NCBI RefSeq assembly: GCF_006494425.1 | Contig: NZ_VHIV01000009.1 | Location: 91,485-155,484 of the forward strand | Direction: 5' to 3' | DNA: 64,000 nucleotides | Source of the DNA: Bacillus dicomae | Lineage (GTDB): Bacteria; Bacillota; Bacilli; Bacillales; Bacillaceae_G | In this document: piece by piece, positions 24,851 through 32,842 of the stretch | Position numbering within the stretch: the first letter of the stretch is position 1 | How the letters are laid out: each line of letters begins with the position of its first letter | Translations under genes and position numbers: made by a program | The notes under the pieces: generated by a model | Told to the model about the DNA's origin: nothing | Seen by the model: the letters and a program-made list of their open reading frames with translations, nothing else | Databases searched by the model: none

Positions 24851-25744
24851 ATGGGTCAACTAGGAGACGCCGATTACGTTCCCGACACCGCCTTTTTATC
24901 CTTCCCAGCAGCTAAAACATTTCACTTAGAATTTATCATACAGTTGGTTGTTATTTTCGTAGCTTCTATTTTGTATGCAATTTCTATGAATATGTTCTTT
25001 ATCCCGCATAACATGATTAGCGGTGGATTCGCTGGTGTAGGGATGATTATCGGTTATTTAATGCACTACAATATCGGTGCACTTATCTTTTTACTAAACA
25101 TTCCTCTTCTTATTTTAAGTCACTTTTACTTAGGCAAGAAGACAACCTTTTTAACAGCGTACTTTGTAGCTGTATCATCGTTAGCGATGAACATTATCCC
25201 TGTACACCAAGTTTCAGACGATATTTTACTATCTTCTGTATTCGGGGGTGTAATCTGCGGAGCAGCTTCCGGAATCATATTCCGATTTGCTTCTTCAACA
25301 GGTGGCTTTGATGTTGTTGGATTGATTGTAGCGAAACATCGAGATATTTCAATTGGAGCAATCATCTTTGGATTCAACTTAATCTTACTTGTTGCAGCAG
25401 GATTTATTTTCGGATGGGATATTACACTTTATACGTTAATTAGCCGGTTTGTAGTCAGTAAAGTAATTGATGCCGTGCATACGAAACATATTAAATTAAC
25501 GATAATGACAGTTACAGAAAAAGGCGAGGAAATAAAAAGCGCCCTACTACATCACGGCATACGCGGGGTGACAATGGTAGATGCTGTCGGCGGCTATACA
25601 AACCATAAGAAAAAAATGATTTACACTGTCGTGACTCGCTATGAGTTAGGCGAAATGAAACGTATTATCCGTCAAGTGGATAACAAAGCATTTATGAACA
25701 TTACTGAAACAGTTGAAATTGTCGGCCGTTTCAAACGTATATAA
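24851..25744 (+). CDS. YitT family membrane protein
   Basis: About 297 residues. The N-terminal two thirds form the DUF161 membrane domain (SMNMFFIPHNMISGGFAGVG, SVFGGVICGAASGIIFRFAS, STGGFDVVG), and the last ~80 residues form the cytoplasmic DUF2179 domain (HGIRGVTMVDAVGGYTNHKK). Function of YitT proteins is not established. The start is uncertain: ATG at 24851 has GGAG twelve bases upstream, while in-frame ATGs at 24827, 24833 and 24839 have none in a good position. Divergent from the yidC unit; the 277 bases between hold no other clear feature. Confidence 0.88.
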   Translation: MGQLGDADYVPDTAFLSFPAAKTFHLEFIIQLVVIFVASILYAISMNMFFIPHNMISGGFAGVGMIIGYLMHYNIGALIFLLNIPLLILSHFYLGKKTTFLTAYFVAVSSLAMNIIPVHQVSDDILLSSVFGGVICGAASGIIFRFASSTGGFDVVGLIVAKHRDISIGAIIFGFNLILLVAAGFIFGWDITLYTLISRFVVSKVIDAVHTKHIKLTIMTVTEKGEEIKSALLHHGIRGVTMVDAVGGYTNHKKKMIYTVVTRYELGEMKRIIRQVDNKAFMNITETVEIVGRFKRI

Positions 25745-25760
25745 AAAAGGTCAATAAATT

Positions 25761-25810
25761 AAAGGGCATACCATATTAGTCATATATAATATGGTATGCC
25801 CTTTGTTATT
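25761..25810 (+). terminator. Terminator-like hairpin after yitT
   Basis: 18-bp perfect stem AAAGGGCATACCATATTA / TAATATGGTATGCCCTTT with an 8-base loop. The T tract is weak (GTTATT), so it may act in both directions for the converging GNAT gene. Confidence 0.75.
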
Positions 25811-25851
25811 CAACTAACGCACCCTTTAGCATAATAGAATCACTAAGTTTA

Positions 25852-26376
25852 TTACTTCAAATCGGAGGATAGCATTCCATATACAATACTATCTGTCCAT
25901 TCATCTTTATTCCAAAAATCTTGTATGAAATGGGCTTCCTTTCTCATGCCTATTCGTTCACACAATTTTTGTGAAGCTGTATTGCGTGCATCAAGATTAG
26001 CTTGTATACGATGTACATTACATTCATCAAATAATTTAAACACCAAACTACTTACTGCTTCTGTTGCCAAGCCTCTCCCAGCTACTTCATTTGAAAAACT
26101 ATAACCAATCTCAACAGTGTCTTTCATATTTGTGTACCATACGGATAAATCACCAACTACTTTAGTTTTGTATATAACTGCCAAACTTAATATTGATTCT
26201 TTAGTAAGTACATTGTTTGCTAGCTTCTTATTAAATCTTTTCTGCATGTCTTCATGATTCCACTTATTATGTAATAGGAACTTACATGTATCATCACTAT
26301 TATAAATAGCAAATACATCCTGTAAATCTGTACTCTTAAAAGGTCTAATTATTAATCTTTCTGTTGTAAACTCCAA
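25852..26376 (-). CDS. GNAT family N-acetyltransferase (RimJ/RimL type)
   Basis: 174-residue acetyl-CoA-dependent acyltransferase. Starts with the typical TTERLIIRPFKSTDLQDVFA; the later VEIGYSFSNEVAGRGLATEA holds the acetyl-CoA loop in the RimJ/RimL form, and NVHRIQANLDARNTASQKLC is the conserved C-terminal motif. Cytoplasmic; substrate (protein N-terminus, antibiotic or small amine) unknown. Monocistronic. Confidence 0.9.
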   Translation of the reverse strand: MEFTTERLIIRPFKSTDLQDVFAIYNSDDTCKFLLHNKWNHEDMQKRFNKKLANNVLTKESILSLAVIYKTKVVGDLSVWYTNMKDTVEIGYSFSNEVAGRGLATEAVSSLVFKLFDECNVHRIQANLDARNTASQKLCERIGMRKEAHFIQDFWNKDEWTDSIVYGMLSSDLK

Positions 26377-26584
26377 GTTAGCTCTCCTCCCTTACATTCA
26401 TGCCATAAAACATTTTTTATAGTATTTAAGCCTCCATCTTAGATCTCACCTTGATTACATATTTCATCATAATAAATTAAAATCCTTCTTCCACTAAACT
26501 GCACCGTTAATGGTATTTCCTTGCGCTTTTTATTTTTTACACTTATTACAAAATCAGATAATTCTATTATTGTGACTCTAAATG

Positions 26585-26745
26585 TGTTATAATGAAAGCA
26601 GACTCACAAAAAAAGAGTATATAGACTTGGAAGTTTCTCTTATTTTACAAGCAAAAAGAAACGAGCAGTCGGGTATATTTCAGACACCATACACGTAACG
26701 GTTTAAAAGACCGATCACTCTTCAATGATCTTTTTATAAAAAGAT
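26585..26745 (+). ncRNA. Candidate leader RNA or small RNA
   Basis: An extended -10 (TG-T-TATAAT, 26585-26593) begins a transcript that would run about 225 bases before the membrane protein gene at 26828. Within it are stems GTTTCT/AGAAAC (about 26634-26662) and GATCA/TGATC (26713-26730) followed by TTTTT, then a self-complementary ATCTTTTT/AAAAAGAT. This could be an attenuator or a short independent RNA. No known riboswitch class fits by eye. The rest of 26377-26584 shows nothing. Confidence 0.4.
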
Positions 26746-26827
26746 ACGTACAACTAAAACTCACTTCAATATACTATACCTACCTTTTTGACTTCCAAAT
26801 CATCTTATTACATAGGGAGATGAACAT

Positions 26828-27214
26828 ATGAATCAATATATACGATATACAATAGCTGTCCTGTTTGCTATTATCGGCGGAACAATCTGCTTCTGGACAA
26901 ACACTCAGCTTGGAGAGAATATCATTTTTAATGGAATCGAAACACTTGTAAGCGCTTCAATTTTAGGCGGATACATTTTCTTCCTCTTCAACCCAGAAGA
27001 AAATGCACAAAAAACAATGTTATTAACAATGATCGGAATCGTTGGTGGATGTATTTCCTACTCAATGACTAACTATACATTACCACTTCAATTAAGCTCA
27101 GCTTTCTTCCACGGTCTATGGACTTGGTTCATTGCATTCTGTCTAGCAGACGTATTTAACCTATTACAAGACAATGAAGAAGAAAACGGTCGCCAAGTTG
27201 AAAGTAACTCGTAA
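26828..27214 (+). CDS. Four-helix membrane protein of unknown function
   Basis: 128 residues with four hydrophobic segments (AVLFAIIGGTICFW, LVSASILGGYIFFLF, MLLTMIGIVGGCISY, LSSAFFHGLWTWFIAFCLAD) and an acidic C-terminal tail (QDNEEENGRQ). No catalytic motif. Expressed alone, behind a long possibly structured leader and before a strong terminator. I do not recognise a family. Confidence 0.75.
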   Translation: MNQYIRYTIAVLFAIIGGTICFWTNTQLGENIIFNGIETLVSASILGGYIFFLFNPEENAQKTMLLTMIGIVGGCISYSMTNYTLPLQLSSAFFHGLWTWFIAFCLADVFNLLQDNEEENGRQVESNS

Positions 27215-27242
27215 GCTGGAAGATATTCTTCCAGCTTTTTTA
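27213..27242 (+). terminator. Terminator
   Basis: AAGCTGGAAGA / TCTTCCAGCTT with loop TAT followed by TTTTTA; overlaps the stop codon of the preceding gene. Confidence 0.92.
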
Positions 27243-27280
27243 TGTTGGTTTGCATACCCCGGTTAGTATCTATCGTAATA

Positions 27281-27380
27281 TATCGGCGATTCTCCAAATA
27301 TATCGGCGATTTCTCCACTTATATCAACGATTTTTTCATTATATCGACGATTCGACACAACATATCGACTTACCGACAAT
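27281..27380. repeat. Degenerate 20-21 bp tandem repeat (five units)
   Basis: Units start at 27281, 27301, 27322, 27342 and 27363, each beginning TATCGGCGATT, TATCAACGATT, TATCGACGATT or TATCGACTTACC. The last unit shares 18 identical bases (ATATCGACTTACCGACAA) with 51485-51502. No coding role visible. Confidence 0.75.
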
Positions 27381-27408
27381 TTCCGACACTCAAGACGTAC
27401 AGCATACC

Positions 27409-27549
27409 CTATCCCCCAAGCAATTTACTGCCGAACTCTACAATTAAAAAGATAACTAATAAGATCGCGAGTATTTTTAATGCTACATACGCTACTTTAA
27501 AAACAGCATAAATGAGCAAGACGATTAAAATAATCGTTAAAATTTCCAT
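27409..27549 (-). CDS. Small hydrophobic membrane peptide (46 aa)
   Basis: 46 residues, nearly all Ile/Leu/Val/Ala (MEILTIILIVLLIYAVFKVA ...), long enough for two membrane helices. GGAGGAATTC precedes the ATG at 27549, a strong RBS at good spacing. It lies 97 bases past the M50 protease gene, behind that gene's terminator. No family recognised. Confidence 0.6.
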   Translation of the reverse strand: MEILTIILIVLLIYAVFKVAYVALKILAILLVIFLIVEFGSKLLGG

Positions 27550-27629
27550 CTAGAATTCCTCCAAGCTTTGCTCTTCTTATCTTATTTTACTCGCCCCACA
27601 CTTTTTATGGAACGGCATAAGGTGACATA

Positions 27630-27668
27630 GAAAAAAGAGGATACCTCACCCATCGTAAGATACCCTCT
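27630..27668 (-). terminator. Terminator of the XRE-DUF3169-M50 cassette
   Basis: 10-bp stem with two G-U pairs between AGAGGGTATC and GGTATCCTCT (minus strand), followed by T6. It overlaps the last codons of the protease gene. Confidence 0.75.
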
Positions 27669-28728
27669 CTTTCAGCTGCTCAAACCATTCTCTCTCTAAT
27701 TGTAAATATCCCATTTCACTCTTCTCAGCATTCTTCAATTCTTTATCAGCTTTCTTCATATAAGTACGTGAAGTTTCTAAATCATTCTCTGCATATTTCA
27801 CAATCGCTTGTGTACGATAATACGCATGTAAGTCTATTTTTGTAATAGCCTTTGCATGCTCCTTCGCTTCCCCCAATGAAAGACTTTCCTTCTGATACAG
27901 AACTTTATATAAAAGACACCAACCATGAAAACTACCAACGAAATATTTATTTTCTTTCGTTACAGGTAGTTGAACAATTGGTTCTATATATGGTATTGCT
28001 CTTTCCATTCCTTCTTGATCGGCTCTGGCATAAAAAACGAGCATAAGTCCACTCATTATGTCTCTTATACTTTTATCCTCTTTTAATTTTTCCTCACTAA
28101 GTTCTATTAATCCCTTATCCCAATCTTTCGGCCTCTTATAACTAAATAACTCACTCGATACTTGAATATTATATAAATGCTGCTTCGCCTTTTCATCATC
28201 TTTAATTAAAATGAGAAATTGCATACCATCACTCAAAAACGTTCCTTTTATCGGTACGATTGTAGCTGCAAAAATCACAAAGTGTAAAACAGAAAAATAT
28301 AAAAGATATTGGTAATAACTCACCATGTATATGTAACCGGAAGTAATACCAAATAGTAAACTCGTAATCGGTCCACCTAAAGTAAGCCATGCCCATTTTT
28401 TCGAAAGATTCGGTGTCTCTATAGAAGGAGGCACTAACATCGCCACGCCTCCAAAGTACATCCACAATTTATTTTCTCGAATGCGTACTTTCCCCTTCTC
28501 TTTTTGAAAAGTAATCGGCCCTACTGTCATAAATTTAAAATTCAAACCTCCTATTAAACCAAACACTACATGTCCTAGCTCATGAATAGCTAGCACCAAT
28601 AAAAAAATTCCAAATAATGCCCATATATCCAACATTACTTCTAATTTCTCGGTTCGGATTACTCCGTATAAAATGGACAAAACTAACGCCGCCGTCATAG
28701 AACCAGCTGGCCTTCTTAAAATATCCAC
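27646..28728 (-). CDS. M50-type intramembrane metalloprotease with C-terminal helical-repeat domain
   Basis: 360 residues, GTG start at 28728 behind AAGGGGAG. The zinc motif HELGH (His49, Glu50, His53) lies in a membrane helix, and the second motif, FLSDGMQFLIL, supplies the Asp ligand as in site-2 proteases. About five helices occupy residues 12-190. The last ~160 residues are soluble, charged and helical with a TPR-like spacing (…FYARADQEGMERAIPYIEPI, AIVKYAENDLETSRTYMKKA). Third gene of a cassette with an XRE regulator and a DUF3169 protein, 12 bases after the latter. Substrate unknown; an anti-sigma factor or a small peptide is conceivable but unproven. Confidence 0.88.
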   Translation of the reverse strand: MDILRRPAGSMTAALVLSILYGVIRTEKLEVMLDIWALFGIFLLVLAIHELGHVVFGLIGGLNFKFMTVGPITFQKEKGKVRIRENKLWMYFGGVAMLVPPSIETPNLSKKWAWLTLGGPITSLLFGITSGYIYMVSYYQYLLYFSVLHFVIFAATIVPIKGTFLSDGMQFLILIKDDEKAKQHLYNIQVSSELFSYKRPKDWDKGLIELSEEKLKEDKSIRDIMSGLMLVFYARADQEGMERAIPYIEPIVQLPVTKENKYFVGSFHGWCLLYKVLYQKESLSLGEAKEHAKAITKIDLHAYYRTQAIVKYAENDLETSRTYMKKADKELKNAEKSEMGYLQLEREWFEQLKERVSYDG

Positions 28729-28740
28729 CTTTTTCTCCCC

Positions 28741-29451
28741 TTAATAAATCATTTTTCTCTGCATTTCGTACATGAATTTTCCAAGATGCAATATCCAAAT
28801 AAATGAGATTAAGCCAATTAATACAAAATTGATATCACTAGCCACCGTATATATAACGGCCGCCCACCATACATATGCCAATATTGTATTCGTAAATTCA
28901 TACGCTTTATATCCAGCCTCATGCACAATGTGCCTTAATCCTTCATCTGCGTTTTTTGTCCACATTTTCATAGATTCCATATATGTTACACCTTGTTCAG
29001 GATATAGCTTGTTATAACGATTTTTTGTTATGAGCCCACTAATCACTACAATAGTTAAACAAACAATAGAAGCTACTAAATTCCACACTGCAAATGAAAC
29101 ATTTGTATCCTGCAACAGTGCACGTCTACATGCAATAACTGCATATACAAACCATGCCTGCGTAACTATATCACCTACACGTAAATATATACTTATAATG
29201 CCTAATTTTCTGCCTTGTACACTCTCTTCTTCATCGCGTGCCTCCGCTAACATACGTGTATTCTTCCAAGTATAGTACATCATTAAAATTCCAAAAATAG
29301 TACATATACCTATAAATGTATTGGATGATAATTTTCTCGGTTCATCCGAGAGTAAATCTAAAGCTATATAAGATGTTAAAAAACCACCCATCATACTTAA
29401 TGCCATTTTCCCCACAAAATCAAATTGTTTTTTTCGTTTACTCTTCATCAT
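28741..29451 (-). CDS. DUF3169 family membrane protein
   Basis: 236 residues with about six membrane helices in three pairs and charged cytoplasmic loops (MLAEARDEEESVQ, NRYNKLYPEQ). Layout and neighbourhood match DUF3169 proteins, which usually sit directly behind a small XRE regulator. Its start overlaps the regulator's end by 14 bases, implying translational coupling. Function unknown. Confidence 0.75.
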   Translation of the reverse strand: MMKSKRKKQFDFVGKMALSMMGGFLTSYIALDLLSDEPRKLSSNTFIGICTIFGILMMYYTWKNTRMLAEARDEEESVQGRKLGIISIYLRVGDIVTQAWFVYAVIACRRALLQDTNVSFAVWNLVASIVCLTIVVISGLITKNRYNKLYPEQGVTYMESMKMWTKNADEGLRHIVHEAGYKAYEFTNTILAYVWWAAVIYTVASDINFVLIGLISFIWILHLGKFMYEMQRKMIY

Positions 29452-29659
29452 CCTCTTCCCCCTCCACTAACGTAAATATTTCCTCCACCGGTACATTGAA
29501 AATTTGTGCGATTTTTAATGACAATACGATAGATGGTGCATAATCCCCACGCTCAATTAAACTAATCGTTTGCCGTGATGATCCAATCTCTTTCCCTAAA
29601 TCACCTTGTGATAAACGATGCTTTGCTCGCAATTCCCTCACTCGATTTTGAAGCTTCAT
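29438..29659 (-). CDS. XRE (Cro/CI) family regulator
   Basis: 73 residues, one helix-turn-helix domain (LSQGDLGKEIGSSRQTISLI, ERGDYAPSIVLSLKIAQIFN) plus an acidic tail ending EGEEDDEE. Start at 29659 behind GAGGGAAGAC; the ATG six codons earlier lacks an RBS. Heads a three-gene unit and has its own operator over the promoter, so it is probably an autorepressor. Similar to YvaO/SinR-like single-domain regulators. Confidence 0.92.
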   Translation of the reverse strand: MKLQNRVRELRAKHRLSQGDLGKEIGSSRQTISLIERGDYAPSIVLSLKIAQIFNVPVEEIFTLVEGEEDDEE

Positions 29660-29690
29660 GTCTTCCCTCTTTTTCATTTATTTAATTAAA

Positions 29691-29753
29691 ATTGTAAATA
29701 ATATCCTTATTTTTGTCAATTATAATTGTCATTTTGACGTTAATAATTGACAA
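29691..29753 (-). promoter_or_regulatory. Promoter and composite operator of the XRE cassette
   Basis: Minus-strand -35 TTGACA (29719-29714), 17-bp spacer, -10 TACAAT (29696-29691): near-consensus. The -35 lies in the left arm of an 11-bp perfect inverted repeat TTGTCAATTAT (29713-29723) / ATAATTGACAA (29743-29753), with a further GTCA-TTT-TGAC palindrome between the arms. Confidence 0.82.
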
Positions 29754-29800
29754 GATAATCTATAAATTTTTAAACAGGTAAACAAAAACTTATTAAAATA

Positions 29801-29830
29801 AAAAAGGCAGTGCTTTTGCACTGCCTTCCT
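29801..29830 (-). terminator. Terminator of the DedA gene
   Basis: 10-bp stem AAGGCAGTGC / GCACTGCCTT, loop TTTT, A/T-rich flanks. Confidence 0.85.
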
Positions 29831-29857
29831 AAATTCTGACATAGAATGGATTCCATA

Positions 29858-30472
29858 TTAACTTGCGTTTTGTAATAATGCTCGTTTTAACTGTTTGCGG
29901 AAACGAACTCCTAACGTAATTGCTACAATCGCAATCACTCCAAAAATGATTTTACCGATATGACCTTCTAGCGCTCCAAAAATATCATGTAAGTTGCCAC
30001 CTAACCAGTAACCACCGATTAAGAAGAATGATACCCAAAATAGAGCACCTGAGTAAATTGTAATTGCAAAACGGCGGAATGGTAAGTTAATAATTCCTGC
30101 AAAGTATCCTGTAAAGTGACGTACACCAGGAATAAAGAAACCGATAAAAATCAAGAAATATCCATACTTATCAAACCACATTCTTGTTAAGTCGATTTTT
30201 CTTTGTGTTAAAAATACGTATTTCCCATACTTTTGAACAAAGGGCATACCTAATTTATTTCCTAAAAAGTATTGAATCGTCATTCCTACACTTGTCCCAA
30301 TAAAGGATAGGATAATTAAAATCGGTAAACTTAAATCACCCTTATGTGCTAAAAATCCCGCATATGCTAATGTTGGCTCTCCCGGAAACGGAAGTGCAAT
30401 ATATTCTAACAGCAAACCAACAAGTACAACATAGTACCCGTATTGCTGAAATAATTCATGAATCCATTCCAT
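29858..30472 (-). CDS. DedA family membrane protein
   Basis: 204 residues from the ATG at 30472 (AAAGGAG upstream; the longer frame has no RBS). DedA/VTT domain features: LLEYIALPFPGEPTLAYAGF, FFIPGVRHFTGYFAGIINLP and the re-entrant helices between. DedA proteins act as lipid (undecaprenyl-phosphate or phospholipid) transporters or flippases in the cytoplasmic membrane and support pH and antibiotic tolerance. A paralog lies at 46417-47010. Confidence 0.93.
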   Translation of the reverse strand: MEWIHELFQQYGYYVVLVGLLLEYIALPFPGEPTLAYAGFLAHKGDLSLPILIILSFIGTSVGMTIQYFLGNKLGMPFVQKYGKYVFLTQRKIDLTRMWFDKYGYFLIFIGFFIPGVRHFTGYFAGIINLPFRRFAITIYSGALFWVSFFLIGGYWLGGNLHDIFGALEGHIGKIIFGVIAIVAITLGVRFRKQLKRALLQNAS

Positions 30473-30734
30473 GTCATCTCTCCTTTCAATCACGTGCAAC
30501 TTCTTACTAATATTGTATAAAAAAATTGTCGAAATAACTATCACAATAGCTTACATTTTTATTACATTTTTGTAAGGCTCTCACTAAACTTTTATGTTCT
30601 TTATTCCCTTTCATTTTCAGACAACTTAACAAGTATATACCGTGAGAAATCAGTGCCTTAATATGCATTTTTTATCCATTTTTTAACACTTGAAAATCGT
30701 TATATTTTGTTCTTAATAAAAAACCACTACAAAC

Positions 30735-30767
30735 TCATATTAACTTCATATTAGCTTCATATACGTA
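30735..30767 (+). promoter_or_regulatory. Three 11-bp direct repeats upstream of 30877
   Basis: TCATATTAACT, TCATATTAGCT and TCATATACGTA in direct succession, with a TATAAC-like -10 about ten bases further on. The 11-bp period is the arrangement bound by OmpR/PhoB-type response regulators (PhoP box TTHAYA: TTCATA-N5-TTCATA). The rest of 30473-30876 shows no other element. Confidence 0.55.
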
Positions 30768-30876
30768 TTGTAAGATTATAACGGAATTTGTTGAAAAATT
30801 TAACCAATATATGACTAAACATTAATTTGAATAAATATTAATCGCTTTTCGAAATTGAAAAAAGGGTGAATAAGAA

Positions 30877-31320
30877 ATGGAAGCTTACAAAATGCACGAT
30901 TTTATTAATACAAATGTTGAATCTCAACAAAATGAAACCGTTTTTAATTTACACATATGTGAAACAAATGAATTTGACATAAGTCTAACAAAATCTACAA
31001 CACTAGCTTTTATCGTTTCCAAAAAGAACATCAAGATTGTCACGAAAAAATGGATTAATTCAAATCAAGAAAGCATGATTGGCAAAAGCTACATCATTCC
31101 AACGAAAGCTTTTCACTACTTCTTACCAATCATTTCTGAAACTGAAGATGAATTAAATATTCAAGTTCAAAGTTTTGGACTACATGGTGAACTTTTACTA
31201 AATGAAAGATTACTTATCGATAAAAACAACAAACACAATGCTAAAATCACTACCTTCTTTGAAACATTAGATGAAAATGTAAATAAGGTATTACGAGGAT
31301 TGCAAATTCATTGTATGTAA
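30877..31320 (+). CDS. Hypothetical protein upstream of the L,D-transpeptidase
   Basis: 147-residue soluble protein without signal peptide (MEAYKMHDFINTNVESQQNE ... FHYFLPIISETEDELNIQVQ ... NKVLRGLQIHCM). Mixed alpha/beta composition, rich in Asn, Lys, Ile. RBS AAAAGGGTG. Thirty bases before the transpeptidase gene, so probably one transcript. No family recognised. Confidence 0.7.
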   Translation: MEAYKMHDFINTNVESQQNETVFNLHICETNEFDISLTKSTTLAFIVSKKNIKIVTKKWINSNQESMIGKSYIIPTKAFHYFLPIISETEDELNIQVQSFGLHGELLLNERLLIDKNNKHNAKITTFFETLDENVNKVLRGLQIHCM

Positions 31321-31350
31321 GACTATTACAATAGTAAAAAGGAGAATATA

Positions 31351-31812
31351 ATGAAAAAACTATTATTAAGCGCACTATTATCATTAGGATTTTTAACTAT
31401 TCCATTCACAAATGCTGAGGCAGCTACAACAAATGATCAGCTTATCGTGAATACAAAGTTAAATAAAATGGATTATTATCAAAATGGAAAATTCATAAAG
31501 AGTTTTACTGTCGCTACTGGAAAAGCAGCTACGCCTACACCTAAAGGTACTTTTCAAATCGTAAATAAAATTAAAAATCGTCCTTATTATACAGGCAAAA
31601 TTAAAGGCGGCGATCCACGTAATCCACTTGGTGACCGTTGGCTCGGACTAAACATGGCAGGAACTTACGGAACAACTTATGCGATTCATGGTACGAACAA
31701 TAATCAGGCAATTGGTAAGTGGACAACACTAGGTTGTATTCGTATGTATAACAATGATATACACTGGTTATTTGAGCGTATTCCCCAGCAAGCTACTGTC
31801 ACTGTAAAATAA
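31351..31812 (+). CDS. L,D-transpeptidase (YkuD/ErfK family)
   Basis: 153-residue exported peptidoglycan cross-linking or processing enzyme. Signal peptide of about 24 residues ends at AEA. The YkuD motif is intact: His113 in YAIHGTN and the catalytic Cys129 in TTLGCIRM. It has the catalytic domain only, without LysM or other wall-binding modules, which is short for the family. Good RBS (AAGGAG). Probably co-expressed with the preceding gene under the direct-repeat element. Confidence 0.93.
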   Translation: MKKLLLSALLSLGFLTIPFTNAEAATTNDQLIVNTKLNKMDYYQNGKFIKSFTVATGKAATPTPKGTFQIVNKIKNRPYYTGKIKGGDPRNPLGDRWLGLNMAGTYGTTYAIHGTNNNQAIGKWTTLGCIRMYNNDIHWLFERIPQQATVTVK

Positions 31813-31834
31813 CCTCAAAGCGCGATTTACGTGT

Positions 31835-31865
31835 AGCCAAGAATTTTATGTCTTGGCTTATTTTA
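31835..31865 (+). terminator. Terminator of the L,D-transpeptidase unit
   Basis: AGCCAAGA / TCTTGGCT stem with an 8-base loop, followed by TATTTTATTT. The following 310 bases to the response-regulator gene hold a TATAAT box (about 32006) and a long leader with no recognised element. Confidence 0.75.
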
Positions 31866-32176
31866 TTTCTTCATTTACAGTAGCAAAACAACTGTATTTA
31901 CATATATAATAGGAATAGATTGTGTTAAATGACATCCAAACATTGATAAACATGGATATTAAAATTATACAGTTATAATATTTTATAAATTTTACAATAC
32001 ATACTATAATAGAATTACTGTAATTCTTAAATATTCAGTTTCACTAAACAACTCCCCTTGCTACTTTCATGATTATTTTATGGCGGGGGCTTATTATATG
32101 TATAAACAATCTGAGTCATCGGAAAAATGATGAATTCGAATATTGCAGTTAAAAGCGTTATTTAGGAGGTGTTACT

Positions 32177-32842
32177 ATGACGCATATACTGGTGATTGAA
32201 GACAACCCAGATATACAAGAACTGATTCGTGAATTTCTAATGGCACAAAACTTTACCGTTGATGTTGTTGGCGCTGGAACAGAAGGTATACTTCTTTTCC
32301 AAAAAAATTCATACGATCTTGTCCTCCTTGATGTGATGTTACCAGATATAGATGGCTATAGTATTTGTAAAATTATGCGAGGACAATCTGATGTACCAAT
32401 CATTATGTTAACAGGCTTACATAATGAAGAAAGTGAAATTAAAGGATTTGAGTTAGGTATTGATGACTATATTACGAAACCGTTCCATTACACCGTATTT
32501 ATTAAACGTGTAGAAGCCGTATTAAGAAGGGCAGCAACGAAGGAAGCCGAAGCTGCAACTATACTACAATTCCATGAATTGATGTTAAATTCTACAGCAT
32601 ATGCCGCTTATGTTCATGGTAATCAAATTGAATTGACAACAAAGGAATTTGAAATTATTTATACTTTACTGCAAAATCGAGGAAAAGTATTATCAAGAAG
32701 TGATTTGCTGAATAAGGTATGGGGCTATGAACATTATGGTGATGTAAGAGTTATAGATACACATATTAAAAACTTACGAAAAAAATTAGGAATTCCTTAT
32801 ATTAAAACGGTGAAAGGCATTGGCTACAAAATCGAATCGTAG
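32177..32842 (+). CDS. OmpR-family response regulator
   Basis: 221 residues: receiver domain with acidic pocket IEDN, phospho-acceptor Asp52 in LLDVMLPD and the conserved Lys in YITKPF; C-terminal winged helix (IELTTKEFEIIYTLLQNRGK, VIDTHIKNLRKKLG). AGGAGG RBS. Resembles VanR/PhoP-type regulators. The partner kinase gene overlaps its 3' end. A set of 11-bp direct repeats 1.4 kb upstream is a plausible target. Confidence 0.95.
   Translation: MTHILVIEDNPDIQELIREFLMAQNFTVDVVGAGTEGILLFQKNSYDLVLLDVMLPDIDGYSICKIMRGQSDVPIIMLTGLHNEESEIKGFELGIDDYITKPFHYTVFIKRVEAVLRRAATKEAEAATILQFHELMLNSTAYAAYVHGNQIELTTKEFEIIYTLLQNRGKVLSRSDLLNKVWGYEHYGDVRVIDTHIKNLRKKLGIPYIKTVKGIGYKIES

Noticed and set aside
27281-27380. 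CRISPR array
   Set aside because: Units are 20-21 bp, degenerate and contiguous with no unique spacers, and there are no cas genes.
27242-27511. Two plus-strand frames through the short tandem repeats
   Set aside because: They translate the repeat array in two frames and lack an RBS; the terminator at 27213-27242 lies directly before them.
32078-32110. Hairpin CTCCCC...GGGGG upstream of the response regulator as a terminator or riboswitch
   Set aside because: Arms are imperfect, with a long A/T-rich loop and no T tract; no known class fits.
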